Below, piece by piece: positions 26,439 through 34,647 of a stretch of 59,967 nucleotides of DNA (position 1 is the stretch's first letter; each line of letters starts with the position of its first letter). The DNA is taken from assembly GCA_036399055.1 (NCBI GenBank), contig DASWNX010000031.1, forward strand, positions 1 through 59,967. Direction: 5' to 3'. This DNA is from Jatrophihabitans sp. Lineage in GTDB: Bacteria; Actinomycetota; Actinomycetes; Mycobacteriales; Jatrophihabitantaceae. The notes beneath the pieces are model-generated. The model ran no database searches, was not told the DNA's origin, and saw nothing but the letters and a program-made list of their open reading frames with translations. A program made the position numbers and the translations under genes.

Positions 26439-27520
26439 GCGTTCTCACCACGACGCCTCCCGAGCGGGGAGATGTCGCCGTCCCGGATCCGACCGAGCAG
26501 CACCCTTCGGTGGTCAAGCGGATCCTCAGTCTTCAGTCGGTCTGGATCCTCGGTGTCCTGCTCGTCATCGTGGCCTATTTCTCGATAGCCGCGGGCAACA
26601 AGTTCCTCTCCACCAGCAACTTCTCGTTGATCTCGCAGAATGTCGCCGTCTGGGCGGTGCTGGGCGTCGGGATGACCTTCATCATCATCACCTCCGGCAT
26701 CGACCTGTCCATCGGGTCGGTGCTGGTGTTCTCCTCGGTGATCGCGGCCAAGGTGATGGAGCGCGTCGGCGGCGACGGATGGGCGGTGGCCACTATCGGG
26801 ATCCTCGCAGCGGTCATCGCGGGAACGGCGTGGGGAACGCTGAACGGCGCCTTGGTCGCCAAGTCGAAGATCCCGCCCCTCATCGTGACGCTGGGAACGC
26901 TGTCGGTGGCCCTGGGCCTGGCTCAGGTGATCACCAAGGGCATCGACATCCGCGCGGTCCCCATGGCGATGACGGACTTCAACACCTACATCAAGGTGCT
27001 CGGCATCCCGTCGCTGCCCTTCGTCGCGCTGATCGTGGTGGTCATCGGCGGGATCATCCTGCACAAGACCAAGTTCGGGCGATACACCTACGCCATCGGG
27101 TCCAACGAGGAAGCCGCACGCCGGGTCGGGATCAAGGTCGACCGGCATCTGATCATGATCTACGCCATGTCCGGGCTGCTGGCGGGCTTCGCCTCGTGCC
27201 TGTCCCTGGCCCAGTTCGGCACCACCACGATCGCCGGCCAGTCCCTGACCAATCTCAATGTCATCGCCGCGGTGGTGATCGGCGGCACCTCCATCTTCGG
27301 CGGTGAGGGATCGATCTTCGGCACTGTGGTGGGCCTGTTCATCCCGGCGGTCCTGCAGGCCGGCTTCGTCATCATCGGTGTCGAGGCCTTCTGGCAGGGC
27401 GTCGCCGTCGGCACGGTGCTCGTGGCGGCCGTCTACGTCGACCAGTCCCGGCGCAGGGCAGCCCTGCGCGGCGCCGGACGCAAGAACCCGATTCTCGCCC
27501 TACTGACCCGGACCAAGTAG
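26435..27520 (+). CDS. Sugar ABC importer permease, CUT2 family
   Basis: 361 residues with 8-10 hydrophobic segments. RbsC/FrcC-type landmarks include FIIITSGIDLSIGSVLVFSS near 85-105, the cytoplasmic EAA-like loop YAIGSNEEAARRVGIKVDRH near 212-232, and NLNVIAAVVIGGTSIFGGEG near 270. It forms the membrane channel with the ATPase (overlapping upstream) and the lipoprotein downstream. A hydrophilic N-terminal tail of about 30 residues precedes the first membrane segment. Confidence 0.93.
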   Translation: MSVLTTTPPERGDVAVPDPTEQHPSVVKRILSLQSVWILGVLLVIVAYFSIAAGNKFLSTSNFSLISQNVAVWAVLGVGMTFIIITSGIDLSIGSVLVFSSVIAAKVMERVGGDGWAVATIGILAAVIAGTAWGTLNGALVAKSKIPPLIVTLGTLSVALGLAQVITKGIDIRAVPMAMTDFNTYIKVLGIPSLPFVALIVVVIGGIILHKTKFGRYTYAIGSNEEAARRVGIKVDRHLIMIYAMSGLLAGFASCLSLAQFGTTTIAGQSLTNLNVIAAVVIGGTSIFGGEGSIFGTVVGLFIPAVLQAGFVIIGVEAFWQGVAVGTVLVAAVYVDQSRRRAALRGAGRKNPILALLTRTK

Positions 27521-27531
27521 AAGGAGCAGCT

Positions 27532-28593
27532 GTGACCTCGTCCAGAATTCCTAGGATCACGATCGGCCTGGCGTGCCTGGCCTTGCCGCTGGCTGCCTGC
27601 ACGAACTCCAAGCCTGCTCCGACCGTCACGGTCACGGCCGGCGCGGCGGGCGGCTCGAGTTCAGCCGGCGCCGCCCAGGCGACGGCGACGTCGGTGACCG
27701 CGCCTGCCAAGGCCAGCAAGAATTACAACCTGACCTTCATCCAGGGCGTCGCCGGTGACGAGTTCTACATCACCATGCAATGCGGCATCCAGGCCGAGGC
27801 AAGCAAGCTGGGCGTGTCGGTGAGGGTCCAGGGCCCGCAGAAGTTCGACCCCACCCTCCAGAGGCCGATCGTGGACTCCGTCGTCTCCTCCAAGCCGGAC
27901 GCGATCCTGATCGCGCCGACCGACGTCAGCGCGATGCAAGCGCCCTTGCAGTCGGCGGCGCAGGCCGGCATCGACGTGGTGCTGGTCGACACCACGGTGA
28001 AGGACCCGTCCTTCGCCACCTCGCAGATCGCCTCGGACAACATCGGCGGCGGCAAGGCGGCGTTCGAGGCCATCAAGACGCTGGCGCCCGAGGGCGGCAA
28101 GGTGATGATCATGTCGGTCGATCCCGGCATCTCCACCACCGACGCGCGCGCGAAGGGATTCGAGGACGCGGTCAAGGCTGACTCCAAGTACCAGTACCTC
28201 GGCATCCAGTACTCGCACAATGACCCTGCCACCGCGTCCAACCTGATCAGCTCCGCGCTGCAGAAGGACCCTGACATCGTCGGGGTGTTCGCCGCCAACC
28301 TGTTCTCCGCCGAGGGAACGGCGACCGGTGTGCGGCAGGCCGGCAAGCAGAACCAGGTCAGGATCGTGGGCTTCGACGCGGGCCCGAACCAGGTCAAGGC
28401 GCTCAGGGACGGAACCGTGCAGGCTCTGGTCGCCCAGCAGCCGGCCGCGATCGGCCAGTACGGCGTCGACGCCGCGGTCGCCAAGCTGGAGGGCCAGCAG
28501 CCGCCCGCGAAGGTCCAGACCGGCTTCACCGTCATCACCAAGGACAACGTCGACGGCGAGGGTGCGCAGGCCATCTACAAGTCCGACTGCTGA
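27532..28593 (+). CDS. Sugar-binding lipoprotein of the CUT2 importer
   Basis: 353 residues from GTG 27532, after AAGGAGC. Lipoprotein signal with lipobox LAAC (IGLACLALPLAACTNSKPAP), a Ser/Ala/Thr-rich linker, and a type I periplasmic-binding fold: NLTFIQGVAGDEFYITMQCG, the ABC sugar-binding block PDAILIAPTDVSAM and VDTTVKDPSFATSQIASDN. Ribose-, xylose- and fructose-type binding proteins share this fold. It should sit on the outer face of the membrane and feed the permease. A perfect hairpin follows directly. Confidence 0.92.
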   Translation: MTSSRIPRITIGLACLALPLAACTNSKPAPTVTVTAGAAGGSSSAGAAQATATSVTAPAKASKNYNLTFIQGVAGDEFYITMQCGIQAEASKLGVSVRVQGPQKFDPTLQRPIVDSVVSSKPDAILIAPTDVSAMQAPLQSAAQAGIDVVLVDTTVKDPSFATSQIASDNIGGGKAAFEAIKTLAPEGGKVMIMSVDPGISTTDARAKGFEDAVKADSKYQYLGIQYSHNDPATASNLISSALQKDPDIVGVFAANLFSAEGTATGVRQAGKQNQVRIVGFDAGPNQVKALRDGTVQALVAQQPAAIGQYGVDAAVAKLEGQQPPAKVQTGFTVITKDNVDGEGAQAIYKSDC

Positions 28594-28599
28594 CCCGCC

Positions 28600-28629
28600 G
28601 GGGGGACCGGGCCTCTACCCGGTCCCCCC
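28600..28629 (+). terminator. Terminator hairpin after the sugar importer operon
   Basis: GGGGGGACCGGG and CCCGGTCCCCCC form a perfect 12-bp stem around a 6-base loop (CCTCTA), beginning 6 bases after the stop codon. A T-tract is missing, as is common in high-GC actinobacteria. Confidence 0.75.
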
Positions 28630-28753
28630 GCTGGCTCGGCCCGCCACGATCCCGGCGTTCGGGCGACCGCCTGCGGCGTCAGTAAGCTGGCCGAGGTGCG
28701 CGAGAGGTTCGTTAAGGACAAGGCTCGCGGATGAGACGTCGGGGAGGTATGCG

Positions 28754-29803
28754 ATGACAACGATGCGCGATGTGGCTCTGCGCTGCGGAGTGAGTGTCAA
28801 GACGGTGTCTCGCGTCTTCAACGAAGACCCCTACGTCAGCGCCGAAACCCGGGAGCGGGTGCTGCGGGCGATGCGCGAGTCGAACTACGTGCCGAACCTG
28901 CTCGCTCGCACGTTTCGCAGCGGACGTGACACGGCGATCGCCATCGCGGTGCCCGACCTGTCCGATCCCTTCTTCGCCACCCTGACGCATGCCGTGGAGC
29001 AGGTGGCCCACCAGAGGGGCGTCGCGGTGGTGATCGCGAGCATGGGTTATGAGCCCGAGGACGAGCAGCCGGCGATGGAGGCGTTGCTTCACCGCATGGT
29101 CGTCGGCGCGATCGCCACCCCCATCTCAGACGACCAGTCCTATCTCAAACGCTGGCAGCACAAGACACCCCTCGTCTTCGTCGATCGGACCCCCACGGGA
29201 ATCGTGGCCGACAGCATCGTCTCCGACGATCATGGCGGCGGTGTGGCCGCCACGCGGCATCTGCTCGCTCACGGGCACACGAGCCTCGCCTTCGTCGGTG
29301 ACACCCTGAACGTGCAAACCACCCGGCGCCGGCTGCAGGCCTACCAGTCCGTCCTGCTCGGCGCCGGCATGAGCGAGTCTGCGAACTCGGTCGTGCTCGG
29401 GGGCACGTCGAGTTCTGAGATGGCTCGTTCCTTCGTGGCGTTCCTGCGGGAGTCCCACGAGCCCACGGCGATCTTCTCCTCCAACGCGCGGTGCACGATC
29501 GGGCTCATACCGGTGCTGCAAAGCCTCGGGCGTAGCGACATGGCACTCGTGGGCTTCGGGGACTTCCCGCTTTCGGGCAGCGTCAAGCCGGCTATCTCGT
29601 TCATCGAGCAGGACCCGGTCAGGCTCGGTCGCGCGGCGGCGCTTCGATTGTTCCAGCGGCTTGACACCCCCAACCGGCGACTGAAGCGACAGGTCATGCT
29701 GGACGTCGAGTTGGTCGCCTGCGGCTCCGGCGAGCAGCCACCGGCTCGACGGTCGGCCAAGGCAAGGCGCCGGTACACCGCGGTCGACCTCGAGCCGGCG
29801 TAG
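28754..29803 (+). CDS. LacI-family transcriptional regulator 2
   Basis: 349 residues from ATG 28754, after GGGGAGG. HTH TMRDVALRCGVSVKTVSRVF, hinge NYVPNLLARTFRSG and sensor domain (TAIAIAVPDLSDPFFATLTH; DMALVGFGDFPLSGSVKPAI). A basic tail (ARRSAKARRRYTAVDLEPA) extends beyond the family core. It lies between the importer and the sugar-acid operon and could control either. The triple CACCGGTG-centred sites at 22589-22672 are candidate targets. Confidence 0.9.
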   Translation: MTTMRDVALRCGVSVKTVSRVFNEDPYVSAETRERVLRAMRESNYVPNLLARTFRSGRDTAIAIAVPDLSDPFFATLTHAVEQVAHQRGVAVVIASMGYEPEDEQPAMEALLHRMVVGAIATPISDDQSYLKRWQHKTPLVFVDRTPTGIVADSIVSDDHGGGVAATRHLLAHGHTSLAFVGDTLNVQTTRRRLQAYQSVLLGAGMSESANSVVLGGTSSSEMARSFVAFLRESHEPTAIFSSNARCTIGLIPVLQSLGRSDMALVGFGDFPLSGSVKPAISFIEQDPVRLGRAAALRLFQRLDTPNRRLKRQVMLDVELVACGSGEQPPARRSAKARRRYTAVDLEPA

Positions 29804-29826
29804 TGCCTGCCGGCGCGAGGGTGTCC

Positions 29827-29852
29827 TACAGTCGAGATGTGACCACTTCACA
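29827..29852 (+). promoter_or_regulatory. Candidate promoter and palindromic operator of the sugar-acid operon
   Basis: TACAGT at 29827-29832 is a good actinobacterial -10 box. Six bases later TGTGACCACTTCACA (29838-29852) has perfect 5-base arms (TGTGA/TCACA) around 5 bases, placed over the expected start of transcription. The arms recall CRP-type sites, but the spacer is one base short, so a GntR- or LacI-type repressor is equally possible. Confidence 0.4.
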
Positions 29853-29863
29853 GGGCGGTTGAG

Positions 29864-30598
29864 ATGAGCCGGTTCGACGGTCGCAGCGTGCTGGTGACAG
29901 GGGCGGGTTCGGGCATCGGCTGGGAGATGGCCGCCGCGTTCCTGGCTGAAGGCGCGACGGTGTACGCCGCCGACATCGCACCCGCCGGCTGCCCGGACGG
30001 CACGAACGCCGTGCCGCTCGACGTCAGCGACGAGGCGGCGTTCGGCAGCATCGTCCAGCGCATTCTCAGCGACACCGGCAGGCTTGACGTGCTGTGCAAC
30101 AACGCCGGCGTCGGCTCCACGGCCGACCCGTTGACCTGCACCGTCGAGGAATGGGATCGGGTGTTCGCCGTCAACGCCCGGGGCGCCTTTCTGGGCATCC
30201 GGCAGGCGCTGCCGCCCATGCTGGCCCAGGGCAGCGGCGCGATCGTGAACACGGCGTCGGTGGCCGGCCTCGTCGGGCTGCGCGATCGCACTGCCTACTG
30301 CGCCAGCAAGGGGGCGGTCATCGCGCTCACCAGGCAGGTGGCCATCCAGTACGCCGGCACCGGCGTCCGGTGCAACTGCATCTGCCCCGGCACCGTCGAC
30401 TCGCCGTGGGTCGGGCGACTGCTGGACCAGGCGCCGGACCCCTCCCAGGCACGGCAGGCGCTGATCGACCGCCAACCCATGGGCCGGCTGGGACAGCCGC
30501 GGGAGGTGGCGCTGGCGGCCCTGTACCTCGCCTGCGATGACGCCGCTTTCATCACCGGAACCGAACTGGTCATCGACGGCGGCCTCCTCGCCGGTTGA
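29864..30598 (+). CDS. SDR dehydrogenase, 2-keto-3-deoxy-sugar-acid (L-fuconate/L-rhamnonate) type
   Basis: 244 residues. Classical SDR: cofactor loop VTGAGSGIGWEM, NNAGVG, and catalytic Ser/Tyr/Lys in NTASVAGL and YCASKGAV. VRCNCICPGTVDSPWVGRLL followed by RQPMGRLGQPREVALAALYL resembles 2-keto-3-deoxy-L-fuconate dehydrogenases, which make the 2,4-diketo acid. This fits the FAH-family hydrolase next door, which would cleave that product. It is the first gene of a three-gene run (SDR, hydrolase, dehydratase). Confidence 0.82.
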   Translation: MSRFDGRSVLVTGAGSGIGWEMAAAFLAEGATVYAADIAPAGCPDGTNAVPLDVSDEAAFGSIVQRILSDTGRLDVLCNNAGVGSTADPLTCTVEEWDRVFAVNARGAFLGIRQALPPMLAQGSGAIVNTASVAGLVGLRDRTAYCASKGAVIALTRQVAIQYAGTGVRCNCICPGTVDSPWVGRLLDQAPDPSQARQALIDRQPMGRLGQPREVALAALYLACDDAAFITGTELVIDGGLLAG

Positions 30599-30636
30599 GC
30601 GGGGGGCTGGGGCGCCGATCATCGAAGGAGGCGGAC

Positions 30637-31488
30637 ATGCGGCTGATGCGGGTCGGCGAGCCCGGCATGGAGCGCCCGGTGCTGCTCGGCGCCAACGGCG
30701 TGCACCGAGACCTCAGCGGGGTGACCGGCGACATCGACGGGCAATTCCTCAGCGACGGCGGCCTGGACCGGGTCCGGCAGGCGCTGGAGCGCGGGGACCT
30801 GCCAGAGATCGACGTGGCAGGCCAGCGGATCGGCGCCCCGGTCGCCCGGCCGTCGGTGGTGTTGTGCATCGGGATGAACTACGCCGCGCATGCCGCCGAG
30901 TCCGGCTCGCCGCCTCCCGACGTGCCGGTGATGTTCTACAAGGCTCCCAACACCGTCGTCGGGCCCGACGACGACGTCCTCATCCCTCGGGGGTCTGCCA
31001 AGACCGACTGGGAGGTCGAGCTGGCGGTGATCATCGGCCGCCGAGCGCGCTACCTCGACTCACCCGCGCAGGCGCTGCGTTTCGTGGCCGGATACGCCAT
31101 CAGCAACGATGTCTCCGAGCGTGGGTTCCAGCTGGAGAGCAGCGGAGGCCAATGGTCGAAAGGCAAAAGCTGCGAGACCTTCAATCCGCTGGGGCCGTGG
31201 CTGGTCACGGCCGAGGAGATAGCCGATCCGCAGTCGCTTGGGCTGCGCTCCTGGGTGAATGGGGACCCGCGGCAGGACTCGACCACGGCCGACATGGTGT
31301 TCAGCGTCGCGGAGTTGATCTGGCAGCTGAGCCAGGTCACGGTGCTCGAGCCCGGCGACGTCCTCAACACCGGCACACCGGCGGGAGTGGCGCTGTCCGG
31401 GAGGTTTGCCTACCTGAGTCCGGGTGACGTCGTGCGGCTTCGGATCGATGGGCTCGGCAGCCAGACCCAGCGCCTGCGGTCGGCCTGA
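30637..31488 (+). CDS. Fumarylacetoacetate hydrolase-family protein, likely 2,4-diketo-3-deoxy-acid hydrolase
   Basis: 283 residues from ATG 30637, after AAGGAGG. Metal-binding core: IGMNYAAHAAESG, DWEVELAVIIG (Glu-x-Glu pair), AISNDVSER and the conserved KSCETFNPLGPWLVTAEEI and NTGTPAGV. In L-fucose and L-rhamnose oxidative pathways such enzymes split a 2,4-diketo-3-deoxy sugar acid into pyruvate and a short acid. The flanking SDR and dehydratase support this; ureidoglycolate or acylpyruvate activity cannot be excluded. Confidence 0.85.
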   Translation: MRLMRVGEPGMERPVLLGANGVHRDLSGVTGDIDGQFLSDGGLDRVRQALERGDLPEIDVAGQRIGAPVARPSVVLCIGMNYAAHAAESGSPPPDVPVMFYKAPNTVVGPDDDVLIPRGSAKTDWEVELAVIIGRRARYLDSPAQALRFVAGYAISNDVSERGFQLESSGGQWSKGKSCETFNPLGPWLVTAEEIADPQSLGLRSWVNGDPRQDSTTADMVFSVAELIWQLSQVTVLEPGDVLNTGTPAGVALSGRFAYLSPGDVVRLRIDGLGSQTQRLRSA

Positions 31489-31511
31489 CCGGCACGAAAG
31501 GGTAGACAATC

Positions 31512-32546
31512 ATGGGCATTCGCCTCTCACTCGGGCACATCGACTCCTACGACGACGCGGTGGCGGCCTTCGCCCACCAACTGGGACTGCCCAGCGTGCA
31601 GCTGCACACGCCGACCGCGCTGCCGGGTGCGGACGGTCACTGGAGCCTCGGCGAGCTGCAGGCCTTACGCGATCGGTGCGACCGCGACGGCCTGACCATC
31701 GACGGCCTGGAGAACGTGCCGGCGGCGCACTTCTTCAAGATCCAGCGCGGCCTGGCGGGACGGGACGAGCAGATCGAGAACTATCACCGGACCATCCGCA
31801 ACATGGCCCGGGTGGGCATCGACCTGCTCGGGTACAACTTCATCGCCACCTACGTGTGGCGCACCGAGATGGGCGCATCCGGTCGCGGCGGCGCCAAGGT
31901 CACCGGGTTCGACCTGGCACGTGCCGGCGAGGGCAACGCGCTGGCCTCCTACAAGCTGACGCCCGACGAGCCGATCACCGAGCCGATCACCGCCGAGCAG
32001 ATGTGGGACAACTACCAGTACTTCCTGGACGCGGTGCTTCCGGTGGCCGAAGAGGTCGGCGTTCGGCTTGCCCTGCACCCTGACGACCCGCCGGTGGACC
32101 AGCCGCTGGGGCAGGCGGCGCGGATCTTCACCTCGTCGGCGGCCATCGCCGAGGGCTACCGGCGTGCCAACGGCAGTCCTGCCTGGGGGCTGAACTTCTG
32201 CCTCGGCACCGTCTCGGAGATGGCGGGGGAGGACTCGGTCAACGAGGTGATCGACCAGTTGGGAGCGCTGGGCCGGATCTTCTACGTCCACTTCCGCGAC
32301 GTGCGGGGCACCGTCCCGCGGTTCACCGAATGCTTTCTGGGCGAGGGCAACCTCAATCCCGCGCGGGTCATCCGCCGGTTGCACGCCGTGGGTTTCGACG
32401 GGTTCTTGATCGATGACCACGTGCCGGCGATGATCGGGGACTTGGACACCTGGGGTGACACCTCCTCCGAGGCGTACTGCAGTCGCGGCCGGGCGCATGC
32501 GATCGGTTATCTGCAGGGGGTGCTCAACGCGCTGGGACTGGACTGA
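31512..32546 (+). CDS. UxuA-family sugar-acid dehydratase (mannonate dehydratase fold)
   Basis: 344 residues. TIM-barrel dehydratase with the UxuA metal-site motifs ALHPDDPP, NFCLGTVSEM, YVHFRDVRG and LIDDHVP in order. UxuA converts D-mannonate to 2-keto-3-deoxygluconate. No KDG kinase or aldolase lies nearby; the neighbours are a keto-deoxy acid dehydrogenase and diketo acid hydrolase. The enzyme may therefore dehydrate another sugar acid in a non-phosphorylative route. 23 bases after the hydrolase, same operon. Confidence 0.85.
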   Translation: MGIRLSLGHIDSYDDAVAAFAHQLGLPSVQLHTPTALPGADGHWSLGELQALRDRCDRDGLTIDGLENVPAAHFFKIQRGLAGRDEQIENYHRTIRNMARVGIDLLGYNFIATYVWRTEMGASGRGGAKVTGFDLARAGEGNALASYKLTPDEPITEPITAEQMWDNYQYFLDAVLPVAEEVGVRLALHPDDPPVDQPLGQAARIFTSSAAIAEGYRRANGSPAWGLNFCLGTVSEMAGEDSVNEVIDQLGALGRIFYVHFRDVRGTVPRFTECFLGEGNLNPARVIRRLHAVGFDGFLIDDHVPAMIGDLDTWGDTSSEAYCSRGRAHAIGYLQGVLNALGLD

Positions 32547-32552
32547 GGCAGG

Positions 32553-32640
32553 CCGCGGGCGTCAGTAGGAGGCCAGCAGGTCGCGGGCGCGTCAGTAGGA
32601 GCCCAGCAGGTCGCGGGCGTCAGTAGGAGGCCAGCAGGCC
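32553..32640 (-). repeat. Triplicated 3' end of the SDR gene
   Basis: GTCAGTAGGAGGCCAGCAGG occurs at 32561, 32591 (one mismatch) and 32619, each preceded by a GCGGGCG-type spacer; periods are 30 and 28 bases. The copy at 32619 contains the real end of the SDR gene (LLASY, stop). The other two are non-coding duplicates, each repeating the last codons and the stop. Confidence 0.85.
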
Positions 32641-33381
32641 GCCGTCGACGACCCAGGTGGCGCCGGTGACGAACGAGGCGCCTTCAGAGAGCAGGAAGGC
32701 AACCACGCTGGCGACCTCCTCCGGCCGGCCGATCCGCTTGAGCGCGTGCATGTCCGCCCAGGCACGCAGTGCCTCGCCGGCGTCGTGCGGCGTCAGCTCC
32801 GCCGCGTTCTGCCGCACCAGCGGGGTGTCGATGGTTCCCGGAGCGACGGCGTTGACCCGGATGCCCTGCTCGGCATGGTCCAGCGCCATGGCGCGCACCA
32901 GGCCCAGGGCGCCCGCCTTCGCCGCCGCATAGGCGGCCACCGACTTCTGGGTCGCCATGCCCTGGACCGATGACACGACGACGATCGCGCCACCGCCTGC
33001 TTCAGCCATCAGCGGGATGGCGGCTTGAGCGGCGAGGTAGGCGCCCTTGAGGTTCACCGCCTGCGTGAGATCCCAGGTGCTCTCGTCGGTGGTGAGGACC
33101 GAGCCGTGCCGTTCGATGCCGGCCGAGTACACCAGCGCGCCGAGTGGGGCGCGCTGGTGCGCCTGCGACATCAGCCGGGAGAGATCCTGCGCGGAGGTCG
33201 CGTCCGCCTCCAGCCGCAGGATCCGGTCTGCCGCTGGGTCTGCCGCCGGGTCAGCCGCCTCATCCGCGAAGGCGATGTCACCGACGCTGACCAGCCATCC
33301 CTGCTCGTCCAGCAGTTCGGCGCAGGCCTTGCCGATTCCCGAGCCGCCGCCGAGGACCACCGCGGATCGGTTGCCGTCCAT
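32620..33381 (-). CDS. SDR-family oxidoreductase
   Basis: 253 residues. Cofactor loop [16 protein letters not shown], Asp of GDIAFADEA, catalytic VVVSSVQGM and [11 protein letters not shown], and C-terminal [15 protein letters not shown] sugar- or sugar-acid dehydrogenase (for example L-fucose or L-rhamnose 1-dehydrogenase) is plausible from context. It is convergent with the dehydratase and in line with the MBL hydrolase upstream. A short [11 protein letters not shown] repeat inserts near residue 40. Confidence 0.82.
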   Translation of the reverse strand: MDGNRSAVVLGGGSGIGKACAELLDEQGWLVSVGDIAFADEAADPAADPAADRILRLEADATSAQDLSRLMSQAHQRAPLGALVYSAGIERHGSVLTTDESTWDLTQAVNLKGAYLAAQAAIPLMAEAGGGAIVVVSSVQGMATQKSVAAYAAAKAGALGLVRAMALDHAEQGIRVNAVAPGTIDTPLVRQNAAELTPHDAGEALRAWADMHALKRIGRPEEVASVVAFLLSEGASFVTGATWVVDGGLLASY

Positions 33382-33481
33382 CGCACCTGCCTCGCTGGAG
33401 CCGAACCCGGCGGCCGGACCCGAGGGCCGGCCATGGGCGTCGCAACCGGGGAATCACTGATCCGCACTGGGTGATCCTGAC

Positions 33482-34453
33482 CTACAGAGGCGATGCCGCC
33501 GGTCGACCATCTGATCGTAACGCCACGTACAGGTCGGGCCCCACACACCGTGCGCGCCCTGCGGCGACCGCCTCGCGCAGATGCGCCTGCACCATCGCAA
33601 GCCCGCGGAACTCCTCGATCCGACCCATCTGGGCGCACGTGCGCCGCCACACCTCGGTCAGCGACCGCGGTGTGGCGTCCAGGGCGCCCTCCACCGTGTC
33701 GGTGACCTGATCGAGGTAGCGCTCGACCTCGATGAGCAGGTCGAGGAACTCGGCTGCCGTTCGACTGGCGTAGTGCGCCAGGCACACCAGCCGCACGCCC
33801 TCGTCCAGGGTCAGCGCCCGTAGCCGGCGCAGGGAGCGGCGCAGCTGCAGTGGCAGCAGGTGCCCGTGGAAGAAGCTCCACGACGTGCCGGTCACGATGT
33901 CGCCGAGCAGCAGCGTGCGCGAGGACCGCTCCAGCCAGCCGAGCTCGCCCTCGACGTGGCCGGGTAGCCGCACCGCTTCCAGCACCACTGGACCGCCCAG
34001 ACGCACGGCGCCTCCGTCGGTGATCGTCACGTCGACGTGGCAGGGCCTGCCGAAGGTCGGGGCCAACTCGGCTCGCAATTGGGGGGAGTCGGCGATGATG
34101 TCCGGACGATGCAGGGCGAACTCCCGCAAGTTGACCTCGAGATCCTCGATCCAGCGCACCGCTGCCGGGTCGGCCACGACGCGAGCGCCAGTGCGCGCGC
34201 GCAACTCGGCGAAAGCGCCGATGTGGTCGTGATGGGCGTGGGTGTTGAGCAGGAAACGCAGGTCGTCCTCGCCCACACCGGCCGCCGCCATCAGCCGCTC
34301 GATCCAGGGCAGGCTGAACGGCAGGCCGCCGTCCACCAGCGCCGCACCCTCTGGACCCACGACCAGATGCAGGTAGAGCGGCACCTCCTCGCTCAACTGC
34401 TGCCGGATCTGCCACACGCCGGGAACGAGCTCGACAGGGTCATCGCAGGCCAT
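33482..34453 (-). CDS. Metallo-beta-lactamase-fold hydrolase
   Basis: 323 residues from ATG 34453 (MACDDPVELVPGVWQIRQQL); the longer frame to 34606 is unlikely. Zinc motif HAHHDH in LLNTHAHHDHIGAF, further ligands His in RLPGHVEGELG and Asp in LLLGDIVTG. The C-terminal helical part (about 230-323) resembles glyoxalase II/RNase Z-like thioesterase members. Between SDR and zinc dehydrogenase genes of a sugar-oxidation cluster it might act as a lactonase, but this is inference only. Confidence 0.8.
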   Translation of the reverse strand: MACDDPVELVPGVWQIRQQLSEEVPLYLHLVVGPEGAALVDGGLPFSLPWIERLMAAAGVGEDDLRFLLNTHAHHDHIGAFAELRARTGARVVADPAAVRWIEDLEVNLREFALHRPDIIADSPQLRAELAPTFGRPCHVDVTITDGGAVRLGGPVVLEAVRLPGHVEGELGWLERSSRTLLLGDIVTGTSWSFFHGHLLPLQLRRSLRRLRALTLDEGVRLVCLAHYASRTAAEFLDLLIEVERYLDQVTDTVEGALDATPRSLTEVWRRTCAQMGRIEEFRGLAMVQAHLREAVAAGRARCVGPDLYVALRSDGRPAASPL

Positions 34454-34647
34454 CTGCCTATCATCACCGCCGCTGGCCAGGAGCGGCCACTGAGCTGCTC
34501 GTGACCGCGCCCTCCCTGAGCCGGGCAGCCCGTCCGTCAGGCGACGGCGCCCGATCCAGACACCGCTATTCCCACCGGAGCGACAAGACAGCAGCATGTA
34601 GGTCATCGCTGCCGTCGCTAGACCTCAGACCAGATCGGAATCCACGC

